Source: Bifidobacterium breve (GTDB lineage Bacteria; Actinomycetota; Actinomycetes; Nanopelagicales; Nanopelagicaceae). From it: a stretch of 7,134 nucleotides of DNA. Location: positions 1 to 7,134 of the forward strand of contig CAMBOZ010000062.1 of NCBI GenBank assembly GCA_945869505.1, read 5' to 3'. The notes below the pieces were generated by a model. That model did no database searches. It saw nothing but the letters and a program-made list of their open reading frames with translations, and was not told where the DNA came from. A program made the translations under genes and the position numbers. This document shows positions 1 to 6,874 of this stretch, in pieces (position 1 is the stretch's first letter; each line of letters opens with the position of its first letter).

Positions 1-105
1 GAGTGTATTAATGAAAATGCGGCTCCAACCTTGGTTGAGCGCACAGGAGATATTCCTAAGCGGGCATCACGACGCGAAAAAGGTACAGAGGAGAAGAGCG
101 CATAA
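1..105 (+). CDS. clpX: ATP-dependent Clp protease ATP-binding subunit ClpX, C-terminal end only (partial, 5' end outside window)
   Basis: Frame 1 is open from the first base to a TAA at 103-105 and encodes 34 residues. The peptide carries NAAPTLVER, then a basic stretch (KRASRREK), and ends in EEKSA. This resembles the tail of actinobacterial ClpX, where an N-x-x-PT(I/L)VPR segment is followed by a basic tail ending in KSA. ClpX is the AAA+ unfoldase that feeds substrates to the ClpP peptidase in the cytoplasm. None of its diagnostic domains (zinc-binding domain, Walker A and B, sensor motifs) lie in the window, so the call rests on the tail and on the frequent clpX-valS adjacency in Actinobacteria. 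The ATG at 11 is in another frame and is not a gene start. Confidence 0.8.
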   Translation, partial: ECINENAAPTLVERTGDIPKRASRREKGTEEKSA

Positions 106-120
106 TCTAGACTGCGCTCT
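95..120. repeat. Perfect 8-bp inverted repeat at the clpX/valS junction
   Basis: AGAGCGCA at 95-102 and TGCGCTCT at 113-120 are exact reverse complements separated by 10 nt (103-112). The spacer begins with the clpX stop codon and holds most of the candidate -10 hexamer of valS; the right arm ends on the base before the valS ATG. In read-through RNA from clpX it would form a stem of eight pairs, five of them G-C, next to the start codon. As DNA it could be an operator. There is no T-tract after it, so it is not a classical intrinsic terminator. The repeat is seen directly; any role is inference. Confidence 0.6.
108..113 (+). promoter_or_regulatory. Candidate -10 hexamer (TAGACT) for leaderless transcription of valS
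   Basis: TAGACT fits the actinobacterial TANNNT -10 pattern and ends 7 nt before the valS ATG, so transcription would begin at or within a base of the start codon. No Shine-Dalgarno lies at a workable distance: the purine run at 88-98 is over 20 nt from the ATG and is inside clpX. I see no convincing -35 box. The same hexamer with similar flanks occurs before ndk. CATAAT at 101-106 is an alternative that would give a leader of about 8 nt. Confidence 0.55.
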
Positions 121-2709
121 ATGTCTTCCGCTTCGCCAACCGGCGCTGAACTCGCTTCGACCTTTTCACCGGTCGATATCGAATCCCGCTTGTATGAAAA
201 GTGGCTAAGCGCTAATTACTTCACTGCCGATGCAACTTCTAAAAAAGAAGCATTCACAATCGTTCTTCCACCACCTAACGTAACTGGCGTATTGCATATC
301 GGCCATGCGCTCGATCAAACGCTGCAAGATTGTTTATCGCGCATGAAGCGCATGAAGGGTTACGAAGTTTTATGGTTACCCGGAATGGATCACGCCGGTA
401 TTGCAACACAGAACGTCGTTGAAAAACAGATCGGCTCAAAAGGGATATCGCGTCATGATTTAGGGCGAGAAGCATTCATTAAAAAAGTTTGGGAATGGAA
501 AGCTGAATCTGGTGGAGCGATCCTGGATCAGATGAAACGTTTAGGCGTTAGCGTTGACTGGACGCGCGAGCGTTTCACAATGGATGATGGAATGTCCAAG
601 GCCGTTGTTTCGATTTTTAAGAAGATGCACGATGCTGGATTGATATATCGCGCTGAACGGATTATCAATTGGTGCCCCCGTTGTCTAACCGCGCTCTCAG
701 ATATTGAAGTTGATCATCAAGATGATGCTGGTGAATTCGTACAGATTCGTTACGGGGAAGGCGAACAATCAATTGTTGTCGCAACCACCCGCGCCGAAAC
801 AATGCTCGGCGATGGTGCGGTCGCTGTTCATCCCGATGATCCTCGCTACAAACATATGATCGGTACAGAAGTACTTCTTCCTTTAGTAAATCGCATGATC
901 CCGATCATTGCTGATGAACTTGTAGAACAAGATTTCGGAACAGGCGCAGTAAAAGTAACCGCCGCGCATGACCCAAATGACTTTGAAATGGCGATGCGCC
1001 ATAACGTGCCTTTTGTTGTGATTATGAACGAACACGGCGTAATGGCCGGCACTGGCACAGAATTTGATGGAATGGATCGCTTTGATGCCCGCGTCGCAGT
1101 TGTCGCAAAGTTGAAAGAGATGGGCCGCGTTGTTGCAGAAAAGCGTCCCTATATTCACGCAGTTGGCCATTGTTCTCGCTGCGATACTACTGTTGAACCA
1201 CGACTTTCCAAGCAATGGTTTGTGAAGGTTGCACCACTTGCTAAAGCATCTGCTGACGCTGTTCGCAGCGGTGAAGTAAAGATTGAGCCCGAAGCGCTCT
1301 CACCGCGTTACTTCGAGTGGGTAGACAACATGCACGACTGGTGCATCTCTCGCCAACTTTGGTGGGGACATCGCATTCCAGTTTGGTATGGACCAAATGG
1401 TGAAGTAAAAGTTGTAGGCCCTGATGAAGTAGCACCTGATGGTTGGACTCAGGATCCAGATGTTTTAGATACTTGGTTCTCATCCGGCCAGTGGGCTTTC
1501 TCCACATTTGGTTGGCCCGAAAAAACAGCAGACTTAGCAAAGTTCTATCCAACAAGTGTTCTTGTAACGGGTTATGACATCTTGTTCTTCTGGGTCGTGC
1601 GAATGATGATGATGTCTACCTTCGCAATGGATGGAGTAGCACCGTTTAAAACAATCATGTTGCACGGTCTTGTTCGCGATCAGTTTGGCAAGAAGATGTC
1701 AAAGAGTCGCGGAAATGTAATTGATCCGATTGAATTTATGGATAAGTACGGCGCGGATGCACTTCGCTTCACTCTTGCACGTGGCGCTAATCCCGGAACC
1801 GATCAAGCGCTGGCAGAAGATTGGATCGGTGGATCTCGTAACTTTGCTACCAAGTTATGGAATGCAACTCGCTTTGCCATGATGAACGGTGCAACAGTTA
1901 CTGGACCGTTACCTGAAGTCGCATCCCTTAACGCTATTGACCGCTGGATTCTTTCGCGCCTGAGCGAAACCTTGCGTGATGTTGATGCCCTGCTTGAAGG
2001 ATATGAATTTGCTCGCGCTTGCGAAATTCTTTACCACTTTGCTTGGGATGACTTGTGTGACTGGTACTTAGAACTTTCTAAAGAGACTTTTGCATCCGAA
2101 AACAAAGCGGCATCGCAACGAGTATTGGGCCACGTTCTTGATCAGTTAATGCGCGTTCTGCACCCCGTAATGCCGTTTATCACCGAAGAGCTTTGGTGCA
2201 CACTCACTGGCGGTCAATCACTAGTTGTTGCAGATTGGCCTGAATTCAACGCAGCGCACATCGACAAGAAATCAGAATCACTTATCACCGCGCTACAAGA
2301 GGTTGTGACTGAAGTTCGTCGCTTCCGCAATGACCAAGGATTAAAGCCATCCCAGAAAGTTCCTGGTCGCTTCATCGGTTCAGCAGAAATTGTGGAATAT
2401 TCCAGCGCGCTGAGATTCTTACTTAAACTTGAAGATAAAGATTTCACGCCGTCTGCAACGCTTGAAATTGCCGGTGTAAAGATCGAATTGGATTTAACGG
2501 GTTCAATCGATGTAGTGGCAGAACGCGCTCGTTTAGAGAAAGACTTAGCAGCTGCAAAGAAAGATTTACAGACTGCAGAAGTCAAACTTGGCAACGCTGG
2601 CTTTATGGCTAAAGCTCCTGCAGATGTCGTTGTTGAAATCAAAGAAAGACTTGCAAAAACTTCTTCAGATATCGAACGCATCACAGCCGCACTTGCCGCG
2701 CTGAAATAA
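121..2709 (+). CDS. valS: Valine--tRNA ligase (ValRS)
   Basis: This cytoplasmic class I synthetase charges tRNA-Val with valine using ATP and hydrolyses mischarged Thr-tRNA in a separate editing domain. The 862 residues are a normal family length. The HIGH signature is at 59-62 (after PPPNVTG) and KMSKS at 525-529. The CP1 editing domain is marked by ATTRAET from 221 and by TAAHDPND from 280, whose Asp284 matches the conserved editing-site aspartate. Cysteine pairs at 185/188 and 351/354 flank that domain. DVLDTWFSSG (447-456) and the tryptophan-rich CISRQLWWGHRIP block are typical of ValRS. The anticodon-binding domain follows at roughly 600-750, and about 797-862 is the charged coiled-coil arm diagnostic of ValRS. 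An in-frame stop at 103-105 limits the start; the ATG at 121 is the first candidate and suits leaderless initiation. It begins 15 nt after clpX and probably heads a unit with folC and the DUF4233 gene. Confidence 0.98.
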   Translation: MSSASPTGAELASTFSPVDIESRLYEKWLSANYFTADATSKKEAFTIVLPPPNVTGVLHIGHALDQTLQDCLSRMKRMKGYEVLWLPGMDHAGIATQNVVEKQIGSKGISRHDLGREAFIKKVWEWKAESGGAILDQMKRLGVSVDWTRERFTMDDGMSKAVVSIFKKMHDAGLIYRAERIINWCPRCLTALSDIEVDHQDDAGEFVQIRYGEGEQSIVVATTRAETMLGDGAVAVHPDDPRYKHMIGTEVLLPLVNRMIPIIADELVEQDFGTGAVKVTAAHDPNDFEMAMRHNVPFVVIMNEHGVMAGTGTEFDGMDRFDARVAVVAKLKEMGRVVAEKRPYIHAVGHCSRCDTTVEPRLSKQWFVKVAPLAKASADAVRSGEVKIEPEALSPRYFEWVDNMHDWCISRQLWWGHRIPVWYGPNGEVKVVGPDEVAPDGWTQDPDVLDTWFSSGQWAFSTFGWPEKTADLAKFYPTSVLVTGYDILFFWVVRMMMMSTFAMDGVAPFKTIMLHGLVRDQFGKKMSKSRGNVIDPIEFMDKYGADALRFTLARGANPGTDQALAEDWIGGSRNFATKLWNATRFAMMNGATVTGPLPEVASLNAIDRWILSRLSETLRDVDALLEGYEFARACEILYHFAWDDLCDWYLELSKETFASENKAASQRVLGHVLDQLMRVLHPVMPFITEELWCTLTGGQSLVVADWPEFNAAHIDKKSESLITALQEVVTEVRRFRNDQGLKPSQKVPGRFIGSAEIVEYSSALRFLLKLEDKDFTPSATLEIAGVKIELDLTGSIDVVAERARLEKDLAAAKKDLQTAEVKLGNAGFMAKAPADVVVEIKERLAKTSSDIERITAALAALK

Positions 2710-2713
2710 AACC

Positions 2714-4084
2714 ATGAACAACATAAGCCCAGATGATCAGGCACGCGTTGACGCGATAGAGAAAGCACTTCTCGCCCGCTGGCCCGAGACGCGCATCGCC
2801 CCGACTCTAGATCGAATCAGCGCCTTGGTAGATATTTTAGGATCTCCACAACTGAGTTACCCAACAATTCACGTTGGCGGAACTAACGGTAAGACCACAA
2901 CTTCACGAATGATTGATTCACTCTTATTTGAAATGGGTCTTCGCACCGGACGTTTCACTAGCCCACATTTAGAGAGTTATCTAGAACGCATCAGTATCAA
3001 CGGCCAACCAATTGACGCGAAAGAATTAATCTTCTCGTTTAACGACATCAGCCCTTATTTGGATTTAATGGATGGTAAATTCGATAATCCAATTTCATTC
3101 TTCGAAGCGATTACCGCGCTGGCATTTGCTGCTTTCGCTGAGCATCCAATTGATGTTGGTGTAATAGAAGTTGGAATGGGTGGGCAGTGGGATGCGACAA
3201 ATGTGGTTGCCGCCGACGTTTCTGTAATAACTCCGATTGGTTTAGATCATATGGAGTATTTGGGCAGCACCATTTCAGAGATCGCAGCTACTAAAGCAGG
3301 AATCATTAAAGAGAATGGCTTTATTGTTCTCGCTCAGCAAACCCCTGAGGCAGCAGTGGAACTATTGCGCCGCGCTGCAGAAGTGGGTGCTGATGTTGCA
3401 CGAGAGGGCTTGGAGTACTCCATAGATTCTCGTGCCATCGCAGTTGGTGGTCAATTGATTTCAATTACTGGTCTGCGTGGTCATTACGATGACATTTTCT
3501 TGCCACTTCATGGCAAGCACCAGGCTTCGAACGCAGCAGCAGCGCTCATCGCTGTTGAGGCATTCTTTGGAGAGCAAGATTTAGATATTGATGCAGTCCG
3601 TGCTGGATTTGCCAATGTAACTTCGCCCGGCAGATGTGAAGTTATCCATCGCGACCCAACCATAATTTTAGATGCCGCCCACAATCCGCACGGAGCTAAA
3701 GCAATAGCCGAAACGATGCAGAGCGAATTCACCTTCGATGAGGTCACCGGAATTGTTGCGCTGATGGCCGATAAGGATGCACTTGGGATTCTGCAGGAGT
3801 TAGAGCCAGTTATGAATCTAGTTATTGTCACCACTAATTCCTCAGAGCGTTCTATGAACGTGGCTGACTTAAGTAAGTTAGCAACTCAAGTTTTTGGCGC
3901 TGATCGAGTTTTTGCAGAAGAGACACTTGAAGGCGCAATTGATCGCGCTGTTAAAGATTCGGTCCGTCCACTTAGCGATGAGTCGTTAGCAATTTTGATA
4001 ACTGGATCAGTTGTGACCGTTGGAGAAGCGCGCACGGCTGTCCGTAAAAAGTATGCAAAGTTGCCGCAAGTTGGTGGAAAGTAA
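2714..4084 (+). CDS. folC: Folylpolyglutamate synthase / dihydrofolate synthase
   Basis: This Mur-ligase-type enzyme adds glutamate to folates with ATP, and in many bacteria also joins glutamate to dihydropteroate. The 456 residues contain the P-loop GGTNGKT at 55-61 (Lys60), the folate-loop region FTSPHLESYLERI at 81-93, EVGMGGQWDATNV at 152-164, GLDHMEYLG from 177 and KAGIIKE at 194-200, where Lys194 matches the carbamylated lysine of the family. The C-terminal domain carries DAAHNPHG at 320-327. The P-loop reads GKTTT where many FolC proteins have GKGS; this Mur-like form is usual in actinobacterial FolC. The gene starts 4 nt after the valS stop with no clear Shine-Dalgarno, which suggests translational coupling, and its TAA overlaps the next ATG by one base. 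Whether it has both activities cannot be settled by eye, and no separate folA or folP is in view. Confidence 0.96.
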   Translation: MNNISPDDQARVDAIEKALLARWPETRIAPTLDRISALVDILGSPQLSYPTIHVGGTNGKTTTSRMIDSLLFEMGLRTGRFTSPHLESYLERISINGQPIDAKELIFSFNDISPYLDLMDGKFDNPISFFEAITALAFAAFAEHPIDVGVIEVGMGGQWDATNVVAADVSVITPIGLDHMEYLGSTISEIAATKAGIIKENGFIVLAQQTPEAAVELLRRAAEVGADVAREGLEYSIDSRAIAVGGQLISITGLRGHYDDIFLPLHGKHQASNAAAALIAVEAFFGEQDLDIDAVRAGFANVTSPGRCEVIHRDPTIILDAAHNPHGAKAIAETMQSEFTFDEVTGIVALMADKDALGILQELEPVMNLVIVTTNSSERSMNVADLSKLATQVFGADRVFAEETLEGAIDRAVKDSVRPLSDESLAILITGSVVTVGEARTAVRKKYAKLPQVGGK

Positions 4085-4449
4085 TGCGCGTACTTGGCTC
4101 GGCAGTACTTGCAATGGAATTCTTGATAATGGGTTTTGCGATGCTCTTGGCAAAAGATACGCACGAGACTTCCACAATCGTTTACGGATTTGTAGTTATG
4201 TTCTTGATGATTTACGCAATTCGCTTGCTCAAGAAACGTTCAGGCTGGATTCTCGGTTCGATTCTGCAATTTGCGATGGCTGCCTATTCCGTGGTCGTGC
4301 CTTCAATGGCCATCATAAATTTACTCTTCATGGGGTTATGGGTTGCGGCGATTATTGTCGGCCGCAAGGGTGAGGCGGCGCGAGCAGCGCTATTGGCCAA
4401 GGGTCGTCCGGGGGAAAATCCCGTGGCGCCAACTTCGCCAGATGCCTAA
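4084..4449 (+). CDS. DUF4233 family small integral membrane protein, function unknown
   Basis: The protein has 121 residues with four predicted membrane helices at about 5-23, 30-48, 55-73 and 74-93, and a basic, probably cytoplasmic tail (GRKGEAARAALLAKGRP) ending in a Pro/Ala-rich segment. A glutamate in the first helix (Glu12, in VLAMEFLIMG), an LQ in helix 3, VVPSM at its end and GLWVAAIIVGRK in the last helix match my memory of the DUF4233 family. That family sits beside folC across Actinobacteria. Its start overlaps the last base of the folC stop (TAATG), so translational coupling is likely; GGTGGAAAG upstream is only a weak ribosome site. The family has no established function. Possible ideas, such as a membrane partner of folate or envelope metabolism, rest only on gene neighbourhood. 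Confidence 0.85.
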   Translation: MRVLGSAVLAMEFLIMGFAMLLAKDTHETSTIVYGFVVMFLMIYAIRLLKKRSGWILGSILQFAMAAYSVVVPSMAIINLLFMGLWVAAIIVGRKGEAARAALLAKGRPGENPVAPTSPDA

Positions 4450-4455
4450 TAGACT
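4450..4455 (+). promoter_or_regulatory. Candidate -10 hexamer (TAGACT) for leaderless transcription of ndk
   Basis: The hexamer begins on the base after the DUF4233 stop codon and ends 6 nt before the ndk GTG, so the predicted +1 falls on the start codon itself. There is no Shine-Dalgarno in the 12-nt spacer and no clear -35 box. The flanks match those of the valS element: both read TAGACTG, one variable base (C or G), then GCT. Leaderless genes with TANNNT boxes are common in Actinobacteria; their use here is inferred. Confidence 0.6.
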
Positions 4456-4461
4456 GGGCTA

Positions 4462-4881
4462 GTGAGCACCGAAAAGACCCTAATCCTGGTTAAGCCCGAT
4501 GGCGTTCGTCGCCAATTAATTGGTGAAGTTATCGCTAGAGTTGAAAATAAGGGATATGTAATTACCGCTCTTCGTATGATGCAAGCAGATCGCGCATTGC
4601 TAGAGCGCCACTATGAAGAACATAAAGGTAAGCCTTTTTTCGAACCGCTCGTTGAATTTATGATGTCAGGTCCAATCGTTGCAATGGTTGCTGAAGGCAA
4701 TCGCGTGATTGAAGGTTTTAGATCACTCGCTGGCGTAACCGATCCCACAGTTGCTGCCCCCGGAACTATTCGTGGCGATCTAGCTCGTGATCAAGGAACG
4801 AAGGTTGTTCAAAACATCGTGCACGGATCTGATTCACCGGAATCAGCTGCACGAGAAATTGAAATTTTTTTCGGTAAGTAA
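4462..4881 (+). CDS. ndk: Nucleoside diphosphate kinase
   Basis: Ndk moves the terminal phosphate of a nucleoside triphosphate to a nucleoside diphosphate through a phosphohistidine intermediate, balancing the NTP and dNTP pools in the cytoplasm. The 139 residues are the usual bacterial length. KPDGV at 11-15, Arg104 in TIRGD, Asn118 and the catalytic His121 in NIVHGSDS (118-125) are all present. The start is GTG; no upstream in-frame start is needed, since family homology begins within the first residues (TLILVKPD). The preceding TAGACT box suggests a leaderless transcript starting at this GTG. The last 65 bases hold a strong inverted repeat followed by seven T residues. The gene lies 12 nt after DUF4233 and 28 nt before mreB, the usual actinobacterial arrangement. 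Confidence 0.98.
   Translation: MSTEKTLILVKPDGVRRQLIGEVIARVENKGYVITALRMMQADRALLERHYEEHKGKPFFEPLVEFMMSGPIVAMVAEGNRVIEGFRSLAGVTDPTVAAPGTIRGDLARDQGTKVVQNIVHGSDSPESAAREIEIFFGK
4817..4871 (+). other. Interrupted hairpin followed by T7 in the 3' end of ndk
   Basis: The outer arms TCGTGCA (4817-4823) and TGCACGA (4848-4854) are exact reverse complements. Inside them CTGATTC (4829-4835) and GAATCAG (4840-4846) pair perfectly around a 4-nt loop. The two 7-bp stems are joined by an asymmetric internal loop (5 nt on the left, 1 on the right). Ten bases after the stem comes a run of seven T (4865-4871). All of it lies in ndk coding sequence, overlapping the catalytic NIVHGSDS region. It could act as an RNA pause, a partial terminator or a 3'-end stabiliser between ndk and mreB. 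The gap before the T-run makes a classical intrinsic terminator unlikely. Confidence 0.4.
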
Positions 4882-4897
4882 GTTCAAGAAAATAACT

Positions 4898-4903
4898 GAA
4901 GGG
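4898..4903 (+). promoter_or_regulatory. Shine-Dalgarno sequence of mreB (GAAGGG)
   Basis: GAAGGG stands 6 nt before the ATG at 4910 and is the only well-placed, purine-rich ribosome site at a gene start in this window. It decides between the ATG at 4910 and an in-frame ATG at 4922 in favour of the former. Confidence 0.75.
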
Positions 4904-4909
4904 TAAAAA

Positions 4910-5941
4910 ATGAGCAACAGAATGTCATTCATTGGCCGAGATATGGCCGTTGACTTAGGTACTGCAAACACCTTGGTCTACGTGCGTGGTCGTGGCATCG
5001 TACTTAATGAGCCTTCAGTTGTTGCCGTCAATCAAGATACTGGCGGAATCCTTGCAGTTGGCCTAGAAGCCAAGAAGATGATTGGTCGTACACCAGGAAA
5101 CATTGTCGCGATCCGTCCACTAAAGGATGGCGTTATCGCAGACTTCGACACAACAGAGCGCATGCTCCGTTACTTCATTCAGAAAGTTCATCGCCGCCGT
5201 TATCTCGCAAAGCCACGTATTGTCGTTTGCGTTCCGTCTGGAATCACCGGCGTTGAACAGCGCGCAGTTAAAGATGCTGGTTATGCAGCGGGCGCTCGCA
5301 AGGTTTACATAATTGAAGAGCCAATGGCCGCAGCAATCGGAGCTGGCCTACCAATCCACGAACCAACAGGAAATATGGTTGTCGATATTGGTGGCGGAAC
5401 TACAGAAGTAGCAGTTATTTCTCTCGGTGGAATAGTTACTTCACTCTCTATCCGCGTAGGTGGAGATGAGTTGGATCAATCGATTATCAACTGGGTTAAG
5501 CGCGAATTCTCGCTACTTCTCGGCGAACGTACCGCTGAAGAGATCAAGATGGCGATCGGTTCTGCTTATCCATTGCAAGGCGAAAACGATGCCGAAATTC
5601 GTGGCCGCGATCTTGCAACAGGTCTTCCTAAGACAATTGTTGTTTCTGCTGCGGAAATTCGTAAAGCTCTCGAAGAACCCGTTAACGCAATTATCAATGC
5701 AGTAAAGAGCACCCTTGATAAGTGCCCACCAGAGCTTTCTTCAGATCTTATGGATCGTGGAATTGTTCTTACCGGTGGAGGAGCTTTGCTTAAGGGACTC
5801 GATGAGAGACTTCGCAAAGAAACAGGAATGCCAATTCACATCGCTGATCGTCCATTGGATGCAGTCGTTGAAGGATCTGGTAAGTGTATTGAAGAGTTTG
5901 AAGCCCTTGAAAAGGTTTTGATCTCTGAGCCACGTCGATAG
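4910..5941 (+). CDS. mreB: Rod shape-determining protein MreB (bacterial actin)
   Basis: MreB forms membrane-bound actin-like filaments that guide the enzymes of lateral cell-wall synthesis. The 343 residues are the normal length. The actin-fold nucleotide motifs are intact: phosphate 1 as DLGTANT from Asp15, the [10 protein letters not shown] segment at 135-144 whose glutamates include the catalytic one, phosphate 2 as DIGGGTTEV from Asp159, and the adenosine motif [10 protein letters not shown] from 285. The opening [20 protein letters not shown], from residue 5, closely resembles Streptomyces MreB. The start at 4910 is chosen for its GAAGGG ribosome site; ATG 4922 would remove four residues. 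It lies downstream of ndk and directly upstream of mreC, and ends in TAG, the only non-TAA stop in the window. Confidence 0.97.
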   Translation: MSNRMSFIGRDMAVDLGTANTLVYVRGRGIVLNEPSVVAVNQDTGGILAVGLEAKKMIGRTPGNIVAIRPLKDGVIADFDTTERMLRYFIQKVHRRRYLAKPRIVVCVPSGITGVEQRAVKDAGYAAGARKVYIIEEPMAAAIGAGLPIHEPTGNMVVDIGGGTTEVAVISLGGIVTSLSIRVGGDELDQSIINWVKREFSLLLGERTAEEIKMAIGSAYPLQGENDAEIRGRDLATGLPKTIVVSAAEIRKALEEPVNAIINAVKSTLDKCPPELSSDLMDRGIVLTGGGALLKGLDERLRKETGMPIHIADRPLDAVVEGSGKCIEEFEALEKVLISEPRR

Positions 5942-5944
5942 GTT
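5939..5944 (+). promoter_or_regulatory. Possible -10 hexamer (TAGGTT) before mreC
   Basis: TAGGTT fits TANNNT, overlaps the mreB stop codon, and ends 6 nt before the mreC ATG, the same spacing as TAGACT before ndk. No good Shine-Dalgarno precedes mreC; only AGG at 5940-5942 is available. TANNNT is loose enough to occur by chance, so this is a weak call. Confidence 0.25.
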
Positions 5945-5950
5945 TTAAAG

Positions 5951-6874
5951 ATGCGAAACGGCGGCGATAACCGCGGTCGTCTGCTGCTTATCTCTTTAAT
6001 TGTTACATCGCTCTTTTTGATCACTTTAGATCTGCGTGGGGTTCAAGTTATTGATGGACTGCGCAGCGGAACCCAAACAGCAGTATCGCCTTTTCAATCT
6101 ATAGGTGCGAAAGTCTTTAGACCGGTAGGTAATTTCTTTTCTGATGTAACACGCCTCGGACGTACACGCGGAGAGATTGAACAACTCAAAGCCGAGAATG
6201 AGAAGTTGCGACAAGACTTGATAAATCGCAAGAATGCTGACGCTGAGCTTTCCGAACTAAAATCTGTTCTGGATTTAGCAGGCACCGCCAAGTATAAAGT
6301 CGTGAGCGCAAAGGTAATTTCTCTTGGTTCTACATCATCGTTTACCCAAACTATTTCGATAGATGCCGGCACCAATGATGGTGTCAAGGAAAATATGACT
6401 GTAATAACCGGACTTGGTTTAGTTGGCGTAGTTAAAAAGTCGTATGCAAATAGCGCTCTGGTCCAGTTGGCATCCGATTCAGCATTTCGAGTCGGAACTC
6501 GCGTAGCGGGCAGTCAGCAAATTGGCATTCTAAGTGGGCAAGGAACAAGTAAAGGCGTGCTGCAATTACTTGATAATCAAACAACGCTCAAAGTTGGCGA
6601 TGTTATTTTGGCGCGCGGCAGCCAAGACAATCGTCCTTTTGTTCCCGGAGTTCCAATCGGAGAAGTAACTTCAGTTGATAACGCTGCAGGTGCGGTTACT
6701 CAGACAGCGGATGTGAAGCTATTCGTGAATTTCTCAACGCTAAGTGTGGTGGCAGTTGTAGTCGGGTCACCTAAGTCAGATCCACGCGATGCCCTTGTCC
6801 CGAAAGGACCAATTCCGATTCCTGTTCCAACTGTGACGGTTTACGCCACACCTTCTGGATCGCCAAAGCCATAA
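5951..6874 (+). CDS. mreC: Rod shape-determining protein MreC
   Basis: MreC is a bitopic membrane protein of the elongasome; its extracytoplasmic part binds and activates the wall-synthesis enzymes (PBP2/RodA in studied rods). The 307 residues show the expected order: a short basic N-terminus, one membrane helix at about 11-28 (LLLISLIVTSLFLITLDL), a linker, a coiled coil at about 72-108 (EIEQLKAENEKLRQDL), and the MreC beta-barrel region at about 116-272 with ISIDAGTNDGVKENM and the GLVGVV turn. A proline-rich tail follows from about 286 (GPIPIPVPTVTVYATP). It begins 9 nt after mreB, and its stop is directly followed by the mreD ATG. The start at 5951 gives the right N-terminal topology with no surplus residues. 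The sequence is diverged but complete. Confidence 0.93.
   Translation: MRNGGDNRGRLLLISLIVTSLFLITLDLRGVQVIDGLRSGTQTAVSPFQSIGAKVFRPVGNFFSDVTRLGRTRGEIEQLKAENEKLRQDLINRKNADAELSELKSVLDLAGTAKYKVVSAKVISLGSTSSFTQTISIDAGTNDGVKENMTVITGLGLVGVVKKSYANSALVQLASDSAFRVGTRVAGSQQIGILSGQGTSKGVLQLLDNQTTLKVGDVILARGSQDNRPFVPGVPIGEVTSVDNAAGAVTQTADVKLFVNFSTLSVVAVVVGSPKSDPRDALVPKGPIPIPVPTVTVYATPSGSPKP

Noticed and set aside
18..43. Bulged inverted repeat TGC-GCTC-AAC / GTT-GAGC-GCA in the clpX tail
   Set aside because: It needs two single-base bulges to form and lies within coding sequence; without conservation data it is easily chance.
11..208. 65-codon + strand frame starting at 11
   Set aside because: It crosses the clpX tail and valS N-terminus out of frame and has no family features.
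1603..1614. Four consecutive ATG codons in valS
   Set aside because: They encode the methionine-rich FFWVVRMMMM segment that is typical of ValRS, not a meaningful repeat.
2214..2768. 184-codon open frame on the minus strand opposite the 3' end of valS
   Set aside because: It lies antisense to the conserved ValRS C-terminal arm and the folC start. Its Ser/Leu-rich product has no recognisable domain, as expected from the reverse complement of a coding frame.
4090..4111. GTACTTG direct repeat (4090-4096 and 4105-4111) at the DUF4233 start
   Set aside because: It is explained by the encoded VLGSAVLA peptide, where Val-Leu occurs twice with the same codons.
4020..4373. 117-codon + strand frame across the folC end and DUF4233
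   Set aside because: It overlaps two genes with clear family features in another frame; its Cys/Arg-rich product looks like out-of-frame translation.
4424..4440. TGGCG/CGCCA 5-bp inverted repeat before the ndk promoter
   Set aside because: It is short, sits in DUF4233 coding sequence and lacks a T-tract; too weak to call a terminator.
4859..4884. TTGAAA (4859-4864) and TAAGTT (4879-4884) as a possible mreB promoter
   Set aside because: The 14-nt spacer is too short for a normal -35/-10 pair and the boxes overlap the A/T-rich ndk end. mreB is more simply read from the ndk transcript.
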